A stretch of 34,503 bases of DNA from Sediminibacterium ginsengisoli. GTDB lineage: Bacteria > Bacteroidota > Bacteroidia > Chitinophagales > Chitinophagaceae. Below, piece by piece: positions 26,204-34,503 of this stretch. Both the position numbers and the translations under genes were made by a program. The stretch is from contig CALPLN020000003.1 of assembly GCA_943324415.2 (NCBI GenBank), positions 1 to 34,503 of the forward strand, written 5' to 3'. How positions within the stretch are numbered: the stretch's first letter is position 1; each line of letters starts with the position of its first letter. A model generated the notes under the pieces. It was not told the origin of the DNA. It did not search any database and saw only the letters and a program-made list of their open reading frames with translations.

Positions 26204-27496
26204 TCAATTGTCTGCATGTAAAATGCTAGGCCTCGTATCTTTAGGGTTGCGTTTTTCGTATTGGCGAACCTGATTGATTAGTTTAGGCTTGAATGCTCTA
26301 GGACGCTTTAGTTCATAGGCATAAAAAGCTGCGCCAATATTTTTTAAAAACGGAAAGCCAACGGTTGCTTCATCATATTTTGAATCATTCACTACACCAT
26401 CGCTATTGACATAGACTGTTGCAGACAACATATAGTCAATATTGTTTTTGGTATCTAATACGTAAGACACGTCTGTTAAGAATCCATAAGCCCAGCCCAC
26501 TTTATTAAAAACCCTAATATGCTTTGGTAGACTATGTGTGCTGTCTTGAAAAAAGAATTTGACATAACTATCGTAAAATGTGGATTCATCATATTTTGGG
26601 TAGTTGGTCTCTGAAGGATACTGTGATAAATATTGTAACAAAAACAATCTATCCTCTTTGGACAGATTGAATCTGTTTTGTTTTGGCACTGAGGCTGGAA
26701 ACACAACAGCTTGTAGCATTTTCTGCATGTCCATTAAAGAAATATTGTTGTGCTTTGTAAAATCATACGGCGCATTGATGAGTTCATCCTTACTATTCCA
26801 ATGTGCATCACCAATCAAAATTGGCGCGCTAAATTTAAAACTATCTGTATTGTATTGTGGCGCAAGGGCTAAGAGGGATTGACCATTTGAGTCTAAGAAT
26901 CGCACACCGTTGCTATGTCTATTTTGGTCCTCTGTAAATCCCATAAACTGTCTAGTGATCCTAGATGAACCATAGCCCTTCTCTTGTAGTTTTTGATTGA
27001 TTGGACCTTGACCCATAAATTGATACATGCGATTGTAAGGATCGTTTTCCGAGATCAAAAAAGCACGCTTTATAAAATGAGCGATAGATGGTTTTTTACT
27101 TTCAGCACTTGAATCTGCATACATCGCAACCTGTCTTTGATAGCTACTATCAAATTGAATGGTGGTGAATTTGTTGATGCCTGGCAGGTTCATTTCCTGT
27201 AATTTTTCTAAAGACAAAAACGCCAATGGCATTTTAACCATCGAAGCGGGATTGAAATAATTATTGTCATTTGCGTTGAACGTGTAATTCGTAAAATGCG
27301 GTGTACCCTTTTGATCCCGATCGATTTTGGTGTATACCAATTGGTATCTATACTTTTCTGGATTGTCTAACACATTTTTGGTCACACTATCTTGAATGGT
27401 ACTTAAAATAGTATTGAATGGGGCCGACAATTGAGCAGCTACTTTGTTTGTCTTGATCATTAGAAACAGACTAACAAAAAGAAGGGTATTTTTCAT
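26204..27496 (-). CDS. Class A beta-lactamase-like serine hydrolase, secreted
   Basis: A protein of 430 residues from ATG 27496, which starts the signal peptide (MKNTLLFVSLF to KVAAQ). Penicillin-recognising serine hydrolase motifs are present: S85-x-x-K88 (NPASMVKMPLA), an SEN triad at 149-151 in place of SDN (LISENDPYNRM) and K332-V-G (NKVGWAYG) in place of KTG. The protein is clearly longer than class A beta-lactamases (about 290 residues), and the changed second and third motifs make drug resistance an unsafe call. A peptidase or esterase acting on peptidoglycan-type substrates is an alternative. Convergent with the BNR protein across 42 nt; divergent from the small membrane protein at 27560. 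Confidence 0.82.
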   Translation of the reverse strand: MKNTLLFVSLFLMIKTNKVAAQLSAPFNTILSTIQDSVTKNVLDNPEKYRYQLVYTKIDRDQKGTPHFTNYTFNANDNNYFNPASMVKMPLAFLSLEKLQEMNLPGINKFTTIQFDSSYQRQVAMYADSSAESKKPSIAHFIKRAFLISENDPYNRMYQFMGQGPINQKLQEKGYGSSRITRQFMGFTEDQNRHSNGVRFLDSNGQSLLALAPQYNTDSFKFSAPILIGDAHWNSKDELINAPYDFTKHNNISLMDMQKMLQAVVFPASVPKQNRFNLSKEDRLFLLQYLSQYPSETNYPKYDESTFYDSYVKFFFQDSTHSLPKHIRVFNKVGWAYGFLTDVSYVLDTKNNIDYMLSATVYVNSDGVVNDSKYDEATVGFPFLKNIGAAFYAYELKRPRAFKPKLINQVRQYEKRNPKDTRPSILHADN

Positions 27497-27559
27497 GATA
27501 GACGTCATTGATGTATTGCAAATAAAACAAAATATATTATATTCACTAAAATTAAAACT

Positions 27560-27799
27560 ATGGATAAGAATATACTTTTTGGTATTTGGGTTTTATCTGC
27601 CATTTACTGTGTTTACAAGCTCTTTAAAAGATCTAAAAATATCTCACTTGATGGTGTGATCGGATACTCACCAGGCCTTGAAGTCGTAATGGTGATTATT
27701 TTAGGACCATTATTGGCCGTAATCGATATCTCTTTAACTTGGATCAGGATTTACAAAGAAGCCGAAGAAGCAAGAAGAAGATCAAAGCAACAATCATAA
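27560..27799 (+). CDS. Small two-helix membrane protein of unknown function
   Basis: A 79-residue protein with hydrophobic segments at about 4-20 (ILFGIWVLSAIYCVYKLF) and 40-62 (LEVVMVIILGPLLAVIDISL), and a strongly charged tail (KEAEEARRRSKQQS). It has a plausible ATG, no overlapping longer gene on either strand and a symmetric terminator 30 nt downstream, which supports a real short gene. I do not recognise the family. Confidence 0.6.
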   Translation: MDKNILFGIWVLSAIYCVYKLFKRSKNISLDGVIGYSPGLEVVMVIILGPLLAVIDISLTWIRIYKEAEEARRRSKQQS

Positions 27800-27828
27800 C
27801 ACAATACATATTGTGGTAAATGACGCAT

Positions 27829-27862
27829 AAAAAAGCCCTCAACAATTGTTGAGGGCTTTTTT
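27829..27862. terminator. Bidirectional intrinsic terminator
   Basis: A perfect 34-nt palindrome centred at 27845/27846: six A, then GCCCTCAACAA and its complement, then six T. It serves the small membrane protein (plus) and the convergent acylase gene (minus), whose stop is 3 nt away. Confidence 0.92.
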
Positions 27863-27865
27863 GTT

Positions 27866-29944
27866 TTAGATCCCTGGATGATACACTCGCTCTGCTTTTT
27901 GAAGTACTTCTGTTTTATCTAAGGTCATTCTTTTTAGTTGTTGCGATTGATACATGGCTCTTTGGTCGTTATAATGCTTGTCCCCTTGATTATAACTTGC
28001 ACCAAAAGTATTGACTGTTTCGATTAAAGGCAATCCTCCGTTTTTAGGGAATTTTACAAATCCAATATAAGCATCACCACTATTCATTTTTCTTTTGTCT
28101 TTACCAAATGGCTCAGACATGACTGCGGCCAATACATCTGGCATACCTCCTTGTGGCCAGTTTTCCTTTCCTCTCACCAATCGCTGTACATCGCCTAATG
28201 TTAAATCCGTTCTGCCATAGTTTGTCTGCAAAAAGTCAAAAATAATTTGATACACTTTTACTGCTTCCTCAATGGTTAACTTGTCATTCTTGCGACCTTC
28301 CATTACAAGCGGCACATTATAGTAAGCTAAATTATAGATTAATGCACCCTTACTTTCTGCCACTGCATTGTGGTCCCAATTTTTTAATGTGCTTATGATA
28401 GACGCTAATTGAGGATGTTTATTTTCATCCACCATGAAGATTGAATCTGCATTGAAGCCATAAGGAAACAAGATTGTATTTGGAAGTTGGCGATCAAACT
28501 TAATGCGCTTGATATCGTCGTAACTGATTTTATCAAGCTGATCGATTAAATCTTTAGCACGTCTGCTTCTATTGTCATGATAAGTTTCATATCCATCATT
28601 CACGTCAAAATCGTTTGGATTTAAATTGTCAGCTTCACTACTTGCCAAGAAAGGAGAGTGGTTGGCATTGAACAAATAACCGCTTTTTGGATTCAACATT
28701 TGCGGCAAGGCGCTTAGTGGTTTAAATTGATTCCATAAGGTTGCGGTCGTATTGCCTGGAAGAGTACTGCTCCAGTGATAGCTGGTATCCTTATTGCGAT
28801 AGGGCATTTTTCCATTGGAAATATAAAAAATATTGTCCCCCTTATCGGCATACATAATATTAAACATAGGCAGGTGGTTCTGCTCCAGTGCACCTTTAAA
28901 TTCTGTAAAATTAGTCGCCCTATTCATTGCGTACCACTGCTGCAATGCTCCCGCATCCATGAGCGCTGGCAAGCGCATCGAAAAATATTCCCCATTTGGT
29001 GTGGCCACTGTTGGTCCATAAATAGACTGGTAAGCTGTCTTGAAAATTGGAAAAGGAATGCCTTTGATATTTAATTTGATTTTTCGTTTTTCTAATTTCA
29101 ACCAGTTTCCGTCTACTTTATATTCACCTGGATGTGACTTACTCGTTTCTAATTGATAGATGTCTATCTTGTCTTGAAAATTAACCGTATGCGCCCAACT
29201 TAAATTGGGCGTGACGCCATGAAAAATTAACGGTGCTCCAGGAAACAATCCGCCTAAAATATTCCAACCTTCTTCACTTTGTAAATGTGCTTCGTAAAAT
29301 GCAGTTGGCCCTTCAATAGGCTGGTGTGCATTAATGACCAACATGGTTTCGCCTGATGCTGATTTATTCGCATTAATTGCAAATGCATTACTGCCCTCAC
29401 CAGTGAATCCCTCTAATTTTGGAATGGTGCCGTTTAAAATTTTAGGCAACGCCTTGTCTACCCCACAAAATATGGCCACCGAAAATGCAGTTGAAGCTAA
29501 ATAATCTTCGATACTTATTGGGAACACGTGTTTGTTCAACACCTTGTCTGGATGGGCTTTTGCATAAGCTTCCAAACCCAACAAATAGCCTTTCACTAGT
29601 TGTATCAACTTGGGGTCAAATTGATTCATTTGAGCAAGTACAGTTGCTTTTGTATTCAATAATCCAAAAACAAAATCGATCGGTGCGCCTTTTTTACCAA
29701 GATAGGTGGCCACTTTACCCTTTCCAGTAAGGATCAACGTTTGCATCGTAGTAAAATCATCTTCTGCATGTGCCCATGCAAGACCGTATGCCACTTCGGG
29801 ATCGGTAGGTGCAAAAATATGGGGCACACCGAAGCTATCTCTAGCAATGTTAATCTGCTCTGTACGAATGATTGGAGGATTGGTGTATTGACTAGAAGCA
29901 AATTGCACCATTAGGGTACATAAGGCAAGTAAAAATAAGCGCAT
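27866..29944 (-). CDS. Penicillin-acylase-family Ntn hydrolase, secreted
   Basis: A protein of 692 residues from ATG 29944, where the signal peptide begins (MRLFLLALCTLMVQFASSQ); the frame extends 51 nt upstream without signal features. The family pattern is complete: alpha-chain motifs near the N-terminus (RDSFGVPHI, AYGLAWAHAEDDF), then the autocleavage site EGSNAFAI, where Ser185 becomes the N-terminal nucleophile of the beta chain. Later come WNILGGLFPGAPLIFHGVTPNLSWAHTVN and a C-terminal YNQGDKHYNDQ region. The family hydrolyses amide-linked acyl groups from beta-lactams, cyclic lipopeptides or acyl-homoserine lactones; which applies cannot be read. It is a periplasmic or extracellular enzyme, divergent from the TonB receptor gene. 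Confidence 0.9.
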   Translation of the reverse strand: MRLFLLALCTLMVQFASSQYTNPPIIRTEQINIARDSFGVPHIFAPTDPEVAYGLAWAHAEDDFTTMQTLILTGKGKVATYLGKKGAPIDFVFGLLNTKATVLAQMNQFDPKLIQLVKGYLLGLEAYAKAHPDKVLNKHVFPISIEDYLASTAFSVAIFCGVDKALPKILNGTIPKLEGFTGEGSNAFAINANKSASGETMLVINAHQPIEGPTAFYEAHLQSEEGWNILGGLFPGAPLIFHGVTPNLSWAHTVNFQDKIDIYQLETSKSHPGEYKVDGNWLKLEKRKIKLNIKGIPFPIFKTAYQSIYGPTVATPNGEYFSMRLPALMDAGALQQWYAMNRATNFTEFKGALEQNHLPMFNIMYADKGDNIFYISNGKMPYRNKDTSYHWSSTLPGNTTATLWNQFKPLSALPQMLNPKSGYLFNANHSPFLASSEADNLNPNDFDVNDGYETYHDNRSRRAKDLIDQLDKISYDDIKRIKFDRQLPNTILFPYGFNADSIFMVDENKHPQLASIISTLKNWDHNAVAESKGALIYNLAYYNVPLVMEGRKNDKLTIEEAVKVYQIIFDFLQTNYGRTDLTLGDVQRLVRGKENWPQGGMPDVLAAVMSEPFGKDKRKMNSGDAYIGFVKFPKNGGLPLIETVNTFGASYNQGDKHYNDQRAMYQSQQLKRMTLDKTEVLQKAERVYHPGI

Positions 29945-30056
29945 AATAGTATGGGTTAAAGAGAACAAGTAAATTTGGATACTTACAAAGTGCAATCTAT
30001 GAAAATTAAATTAAGCATGATAAAACAAAAAACTACTAAAATTTGTTTTAACTTAT

Positions 30057-32369
30057 ATGATGCTTAAAAATACTGGATTATACTTTTCATTTCTTTTATT
30101 GTTCCTTGCTGTGTCCCTATCTGCACAAGAAAAAATGGTCATCAATGGAAGTATAAGAGATCAACAAACAGGAGAATCACTGATCAGGGCCGCCATAAAA
30201 ATCAACGAAATACCGGGTCTGGGTGTGCTCTCTAATGAATATGGATTTTATGCCCTTGCTCTCCCTAGCGGAAAGTATACGATTACGGTTTCGCAAATAG
30301 GGTATGAAAAGCTCCAACAACAAGTCGATCTTAAAGCAAATTTAAGCTTGACGCTCTATTTAATACCAACTACGTCCCTAAAAGAAGTAGTGGTAGAGAG
30401 TAGTAAAAAAAATGACAACCTTTTAAAACCTCAGATGGGAACAGAGACCCTTAATTTAAACGCCATCAGAAAAGTGCCTGTTATTTTTGGTGAAAAAGAT
30501 ATTTTAAAAACATTACAACTACTTCCTGGCGTTAAATCTGCTGGAGAGGGCAATAGTGGCTTTTATGTCAGAGGCGGAGGTGCCGACCAAAATTTAATTT
30601 TATTAGACGAAGCCCCTGTATACAATGCTTCTCACTTGCTTGGGTTTTTTAGTACTTTCAACAGTGATGCCATTAAGGATGCCACCCTAATTAAAGGAAA
30701 CGGCCCTGCGCAATATGGGGGCAGGTTGTCCTCTGTTTTAGATGTCAAAATGAAAGAAGGCAACAACCAAGATTTTAATGTAAATGGGGGATTAGGCCTT
30801 ATAAGTAGTAGACTAAGTGTTGAAGGGCCATTGCAAAAAGACAAGTCCTCTTTTATTGTTTCTGGGAGAAGAACTTATGCTGATATTTTCTTGCGCGCAT
30901 CAGAAGAATTTAAAGATAATATTTTGTACTTCTATGATTTAAACATGAAGGCCAATTATAAAATTGACGAAAAGAATAAGTTATTTATTTCTGGTTATTT
31001 TGGGAAAGATGAATTGGGGCTTGGAGATTCGTTTGGTATCAATTGGGGAAATAAAACAGGAACCATTAGGTGGAATCGCATTCTGTCCAATAAACTATTT
31101 TTGAACACATCATTCATTTATAGTGACTATAATTATAATGTTCAACTTAAAAATGGAGCCACTAATTTTAATGTGAACTCTAATATTAAGGATCTTAACT
31201 TAAAACAAGATTATAGTTTTTATGTCAATCCAAAAAACACGCTTAGGTTTGGATTTAATAGCATTCTACACACGATAACTCCAAGCACATTTAGTGGAAC
31301 GGTGATTAATAGCAATCCGAAAGCCGGAAGAAATGGACTTGAAAACGCAATTTATATAAGTAATTATTATAAGCCAAACGACGACCTTAGTGTAGATTAC
31401 GGAATGCGTCTCTCTGCATACAGTTTAATGGGTGGAGATGAATATGTTATTTATGAAAACGACCTCATTAAAAATAAAATAAAGTTAGACAAAAATAATT
31501 TTGGGAAAACCTATCTGAACCCAGAGCCAAGAATTACCGCCAATTATCGTTTAGCAGAACAAGTAAGCATCAAAGCGGGTTATGCGCGAAATGTGCAGCA
31601 TCTTCATTTACTAAGTAATTCAACAGCCTCAAGTCCGTCTGATCAGTGGATAGGCAATTCCTATAATATTCAACCAGAAATTGCTGATCAAATTAGCCTA
31701 GGTTATGTTCAAGGATTTCAAAAAAATAATTTTGAACTAAGTACCGAATTGTATTTTAAAAATTTACAAAATCAACTAGACTATAAAGATGGAGCAGAAA
31801 TAAATACCCTTGCAGATATTGAATCTGCCCTTTTATATGGAATAGGTCGAGCCTATGGCATTGAATTGTTATTTAAGAAAAAAGAGGGCGTCTTGACAGG
31901 ATGGATAAGCTATACCTTGTCTAAAACGGAAAGGAAAATTAATGGCATCAACCAAAACAACTGGTATAATGCAAAACAAGACAGAACACATGACTTGTCT
32001 ATAGTGGGTGTGTACACAATTAATTCAAGCTGGTCTGTCTCTAGTGTGTTTGTATTCAACACCGGAGATGCGGTCACTTTTCCAACAGGTAAGTATTTGA
32101 TTCAAGGTCAGACATTATACCAATACGCTTCTAGAAACGCAAATCGTATGCCCTCAAATCACAGGATGGACCTGAGTGTGACTTATGATAAAAAAAGAAA
32201 AAAAAGAATTCAAGAATCCTGGAACTTTAGTTTGTATAATGTCTATGGAAGAGAAAACGCTTACCAAATTAATTTTCAAGAAGACCCAAAAGATGCAAGT
32301 AGGACGCAGGTCATACAAACGTCCTTGTTTAGATGGGTGCCTAGTATTACCTATCAATTTAAATTTTAA
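30057..32369 (+). CDS. TonB-dependent outer-membrane receptor with carboxypeptidase-like N-domain
   Basis: A 770-residue receptor with a signal peptide (LLFLAVSLSAQE). It is followed by a carboxypeptidase-D-like regulatory domain (about 28-110, INGSIRDQQTGESLIRAAI), a TonB-interacting segment (LKEVVVESSKK), a plug domain (DILKTLQLLPGVKSAGEGNSG, YVRGGGADQNLILLDEAPVYN) and a 22-strand-type barrel ending in WVPSITYQFKF. This belongs to the group of Bacteroidota receptors that pair with DUF4249 lipoproteins. The next gene begins 2 nt after its stop (TAA-TC-ATG), showing translational coupling. The imported ligand is unknown. Confidence 0.92.
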   Translation: MMLKNTGLYFSFLLLFLAVSLSAQEKMVINGSIRDQQTGESLIRAAIKINEIPGLGVLSNEYGFYALALPSGKYTITVSQIGYEKLQQQVDLKANLSLTLYLIPTTSLKEVVVESSKKNDNLLKPQMGTETLNLNAIRKVPVIFGEKDILKTLQLLPGVKSAGEGNSGFYVRGGGADQNLILLDEAPVYNASHLLGFFSTFNSDAIKDATLIKGNGPAQYGGRLSSVLDVKMKEGNNQDFNVNGGLGLISSRLSVEGPLQKDKSSFIVSGRRTYADIFLRASEEFKDNILYFYDLNMKANYKIDEKNKLFISGYFGKDELGLGDSFGINWGNKTGTIRWNRILSNKLFLNTSFIYSDYNYNVQLKNGATNFNVNSNIKDLNLKQDYSFYVNPKNTLRFGFNSILHTITPSTFSGTVINSNPKAGRNGLENAIYISNYYKPNDDLSVDYGMRLSAYSLMGGDEYVIYENDLIKNKIKLDKNNFGKTYLNPEPRITANYRLAEQVSIKAGYARNVQHLHLLSNSTASSPSDQWIGNSYNIQPEIADQISLGYVQGFQKNNFELSTELYFKNLQNQLDYKDGAEINTLADIESALLYGIGRAYGIELLFKKKEGVLTGWISYTLSKTERKINGINQNNWYNAKQDRTHDLSIVGVYTINSSWSVSSVFVFNTGDAVTFPTGKYLIQGQTLYQYASRNANRMPSNHRMDLSVTYDKKRKKRIQESWNFSLYNVYGRENAYQINFQEDPKDASRTQVIQTSLFRWVPSITYQFKF

Positions 32370-32371
32370 TC

Positions 32372-33166
32372 ATGTTTAAAAAATACATTTATTGCTCATT
32401 GCTATTTTTTGGTTTAAGTGCGTGTAAAAAAGAAATCACCCTTCCATTAGATATGAATCAATCCATGCTTGTAATTGATGCCGTGATAACAGACGAGATG
32501 GGTCCGTATTATGTTAAACTTAACAGATCATTGGCCGTTACCGATGCGGCTACTTTTCCGGGAGTTGTCAATGCGATGGTGGTCATCAAAGATAATTTTG
32601 GACAAATAGACACACTCAATCACACAAAAAATGGACTCTATCTTACTAACAAAATAAAAGGTGTGTATGGACGAACCTATTTTTTAGAAGTGCTAGTTGA
32701 TGGAAATAAATATACAGCCCAATCGACCATGCCTCAAAAAGTAGTTCTAGATAGTTTACGAATAAATACTTTTAATATCAATGGCACTATACGGTATAGC
32801 GTCATTCCTGTATATGAAGACCCGATTTCATTAGGCAACAGTTATCGTTTTATTCAGAAAATTAATGACACATTAGATAAAACATTTCATGTTTTTAATG
32901 ATAATTTAAATAACGGAAAAGTGAATCAACGACCACTAAGAGGCGGTACGGACTCGCTAGAAGTAAAATTGAACGACCTAGTTGCTGTAGAAATGCAATG
33001 TATCACGAGGGAAACCTATTTATATTATTATACCCTAAATCAACAAAGTGGTGCTGGACCTGGTGGCGGGACAACCCCATCCAATCCTCCCTCCAATTTG
33101 ATTGGTGGTGCCCTTGGACTTTTTTCTGCGCATACCGTTCAAAAAAGAGGAATCAATATTAAATAA
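32372..33166 (+). CDS. DUF4249-family surface lipoprotein
   Basis: A 264-residue lipoprotein with lipobox LSAC (Cys18) followed by KKEITLPLD. DUF4249 proteins have this N-terminal beta-sandwich-like opening (MLVIDAVITDEMGPYYVKLNRS) and a C-terminal NPPSNLIGGALGLFSAHTV, both present here. They are encoded directly behind TonB receptors, as seen here with a 2-nt gap, and probably act as a surface partner or plug, by analogy with SusD. Length is typical. Confidence 0.88.
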   Translation: MFKKYIYCSLLFFGLSACKKEITLPLDMNQSMLVIDAVITDEMGPYYVKLNRSLAVTDAATFPGVVNAMVVIKDNFGQIDTLNHTKNGLYLTNKIKGVYGRTYFLEVLVDGNKYTAQSTMPQKVVLDSLRINTFNINGTIRYSVIPVYEDPISLGNSYRFIQKINDTLDKTFHVFNDNLNNGKVNQRPLRGGTDSLEVKLNDLVAVEMQCITRETYLYYYTLNQQSGAGPGGGTTPSNPPSNLIGGALGLFSAHTVQKRGINIK

Positions 33167-33192
33167 AAAAACCCTCAAGTTTCGTTGAAGGG
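33165..33192 (-). terminator. Weak minus-strand terminator distal to tRNA-Phe
   Basis: On the minus strand CCCTTCAA, a 6-nt loop, TTGAGGG (one bulged base), followed by seven T. The T-run overlaps the DUF4249 stop codon. With the stronger palindrome at 33217-33250 it forms a double stop for the tRNA transcript. Confidence 0.6.
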
Positions 33193-33216
33193 AGATCTAT
33201 AATTGAGTAGAAAAGT

Positions 33217-33250
33217 AAAAGCCTTGTAAGTTTAAACTTACAAGGCTTTT
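33217..33250. terminator. Bidirectional intrinsic terminator between DUF4249 gene and tRNA-Phe
   Basis: A perfect 34-nt palindrome centred at 33233/33234: four A, GCCTTGTAAGTTT and its complement, four T. It lies 50 nt after the DUF4249 stop and 10 nt beyond the tRNA 3' end, so it can end both transcripts. Confidence 0.85.
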
Positions 33251-33259
33251 GATTTTTTG

Positions 33260-33332
33260 TGGCACCACCCGGGCTCGAACCGGGGACACAAGGATTTTCA
33301 GTCCTTTGCTCTACCAACTGAGCTACAGCGCC
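33260..33332 (-). tRNA. tRNA-Phe (anticodon GAA)
   Basis: A 73-nt tRNA on the minus strand. The acceptor stem GGCGCTG pairs with TGGTGCC (with three G-U pairs). The D-arm is AGCTC-AGTTGGTA-GAGC, the anticodon stem AAGGA/TCCTT encloses the loop CTGAAAA with anticodon GAA, and the T-arm is CCCGG-TTCGAGC-CCGGG. The discriminator is A73. CCA is not encoded (the genome continues CAA). A consensus promoter lies upstream and terminators downstream. Confidence 0.97.
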
Positions 33333-33375
33333 ATCGGATTTACATCCATCCAAACAAATTGCTTTGTTCGGGGAG

Positions 33376-33407
33376 CAAATATAAGCAGACCGACCTTAAA
33401 TAGCAAA
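33376..33407 (-). promoter_or_regulatory. Bacteroidota-type promoter of tRNA-Phe
   Basis: On the minus strand TTTG (33407-33404), a 20-nt spacer and TATATTTG (33383-33376), an exact TAnnTTTG. Predicted start near 33369, giving a leader of about 37 nt before the tRNA. This is the only exact bipartite match found in the window. Confidence 0.8.
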
Positions 33408-33532
33408 AAATTGGGGTTGTTTATTGAAAATCAATGGAATTGGAAGGAATGAGACTCAATTCGACTTTCTTATGTGTTTTCAGGCTTTTATACTAGCGAG
33501 ACAGTAAACGAGACAGATACAAACTATCAATC

Positions 33533-34503
33533 ATGTTTACCGAACCAACCATTTACAACCCCAATGACATCCAAAAGCGAGCATTTGTTCAATCCTATAT
33601 CAATGGGAAAAGATTCAGATTCTACACTGGAAAGAGTTTACAAATCACCTGCTTCCCTAACGAACAAACGGTCTTTAAAGACCGATCTAGGGAGATTAGG
33701 AGGCTTTCGCGTCACCTTAACAATCTACTTGAGAAGGGATGGTTACCCACAGATGAAGTAGACAAAATAGCACCTGAATTGCCCATAAAAGAAGCATTAG
33801 AAATGGTGTTAAATTTGGTCTGCTCGGGGGCATATAGCAAACTTTATGAAAGGGATATCATTAAAATAATTCAACAGCTTCAAGCGTTTCTTATATCTAG
33901 AAATCAACTAGGCTATATTGGGGCAATAAAGAGTAAAGATTTGGAGGCATTTCTATCTCAATTTAAAAGTTCTGGTACTTATTACATGAATAAGAGACGA
34001 ACCCTTTCTTCTGTTTTTAGCATTTTAAATAAGCAAGGATATATTGAAAATAATCCCGTTATACAAACCACTAAGTTAAAAACTAAGGCTTTACTTCATG
34101 CTCCATATGAACCAGAATACCTTGCTAAAGTTTTCTCACACTTAAAAATCAATCAACCAAAATTATACCTATGTGGATTACTCATGTATGGGTGTTTCTT
34201 AAGACCGCATCAGGAAATAAGGTTGTTAAAAAGGGGCGATTTTTCTGACACACTTGAAACAATCTCACTTGATGGATCATCCAACAAGACGGGTAATATT
34301 CGAATCGTAAGAGTACCCTCCTTTATTATTAAAGAACTAAATGCATTAGGAATTCATTCACTGAATGACAACATTAATATATTTAGTAATGCCCCCGAGC
34401 CGCTCAACGAATCCTATTTTAATCTATTATGGTCAAGATCAAAAGTTAAGATGAAACAATTAGGACTAATAAAAGACAATCAAACGCTTTATAGTTTTAG
34501 ACA
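33533..34503 (+). CDS. Tyrosine recombinase/integrase (3' partial)
   Basis: The frame runs from ATG 33533 (an in-frame TAG lies just upstream) to the window edge, with 323 codons visible. The N-terminal part (YINGKRFRFYTGKS, then LLEKGWLP) matches the arm-type DNA-binding region of Bacteroidota integrases. Residues about 85-180 form the SAM-like core-binding domain. The catalytic domain shows the first arginine R224 (CFLRPHQEIRLLKRGDF) and the beta-hairpin lysine K252 (SNKTGN). The sequence stops at SFR plus the first two bases of the next codon, CA, which fits the start of the H-x-x-R box. The final His, Arg and Tyr lie outside the window. It probably belongs to an integrative element extending to the right, with tRNA-Phe as the nearest landmark on the left. 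Confidence 0.9.
   Translation, partial: MFTEPTIYNPNDIQKRAFVQSYINGKRFRFYTGKSLQITCFPNEQTVFKDRSREIRRLSRHLNNLLEKGWLPTDEVDKIAPELPIKEALEMVLNLVCSGAYSKLYERDIIKIIQQLQAFLISRNQLGYIGAIKSKDLEAFLSQFKSSGTYYMNKRRTLSSVFSILNKQGYIENNPVIQTTKLKTKALLHAPYEPEYLAKVFSHLKINQPKLYLCGLLMYGCFLRPHQEIRLLKRGDFSDTLETISLDGSSNKTGNIRIVRVPSFIIKELNALGIHSLNDNINIFSNAPEPLNESYFNLLWSRSKVKMKQLGLIKDNQTLYSFR

Noticed and set aside
26204..27496. Antibiotic-resistance beta-lactamase
   Set aside because: SDN and KTG motifs are changed and the protein is much longer than class A enzymes.
33260..33532. Attachment-site duplication of the tRNA-Phe 3' end next to the integrase
   Set aside because: I searched by eye for the tRNA 3' sequence in the gap and found no second copy; the integrase is also on the 5' side of the tRNA.
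1..34503. CRISPR array, insertion sequences or rRNA genes
   Set aside because: No regularly spaced repeats, transposase motifs, terminal inverted repeats or rRNA sequence were seen.

Overview
The window looks like an AT-rich chromosomal segment of a free-living, probably aquatic member of the Bacteroidota, plausibly Chitinophagaceae. The evidence is a SusC/SusD pair, a TonB receptor followed by a DUF4249 lipoprotein, a DUF6526 protein, the near absence of Shine-Dalgarno sequences, a Bacteroidota-type promoter (TTTG, 20-nt spacer, TAnnTTTG) in front of the tRNA, and a proton-pump rhodopsin paired with a Blh-type beta-carotene cleavage enzyme. The family-level placement is inference.

Layout. 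1-883: 3' part of a surface protein with tail-fibre-like and jelly-roll segments. 965-8665: four exported hydrolases: an M14 zinc carboxypeptidase, a Tat-type M24 peptidase, a gamma-glutamyltransferase-like Ntn hydrolase and an N-acyl-D-amino-acid deacylase. 8952-10652: rhodopsin and blh, separated by a strong intrinsic terminator. 10686-14077 (minus): a tight VWA - AAA ATPase - SGNH hydrolase operon. 14298-15534: a small winged-helix-like protein and a protein I do not recognise, convergent and overlapping by 11 nt. 15566-21480 (minus): a phosphodiester glycosidase and, as a separate unit, a susC-susD pair. 21634-22922: divergent metallophosphoesterase and DUF6526 membrane protein. 23006-29944: a large BNR/sortilin-like protein, a penicillin-binding serine hydrolase, a small membrane protein and a penicillin-acylase-family enzyme. 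30057-33166: TonB receptor plus DUF4249 lipoprotein. 33260-33332: tRNA-Phe(GAA) on the minus strand with a recognisable promoter. 33533-34503: a tyrosine recombinase cut by the window edge, probably the start of a mobile element.

How it fits together. Most genes encode exported proteins that cut peptides, acylated amino acids or glycosides, plus outer-membrane import systems (SusCD, TonB/DUF4249). The rhodopsin would add light-driven proton pumping to this scavenging lifestyle, with Blh supplying retinal from beta-carotene; carotenoid synthesis genes are not in the window. The rhodopsin has a glycine (Gly141) at the position that, by ungapped alignment, is the fenestration site used by antenna-carrying rhodopsins. 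It could therefore bind a carotenoid antenna as well as retinal.

Least explained parts: the VWA/AAA/SGNH operon, the unknown protein at 14824-15534 with an unresolved start, and whatever the recombinase at the right edge belongs to. I found no CRISPR array, insertion sequence or classical defence system.
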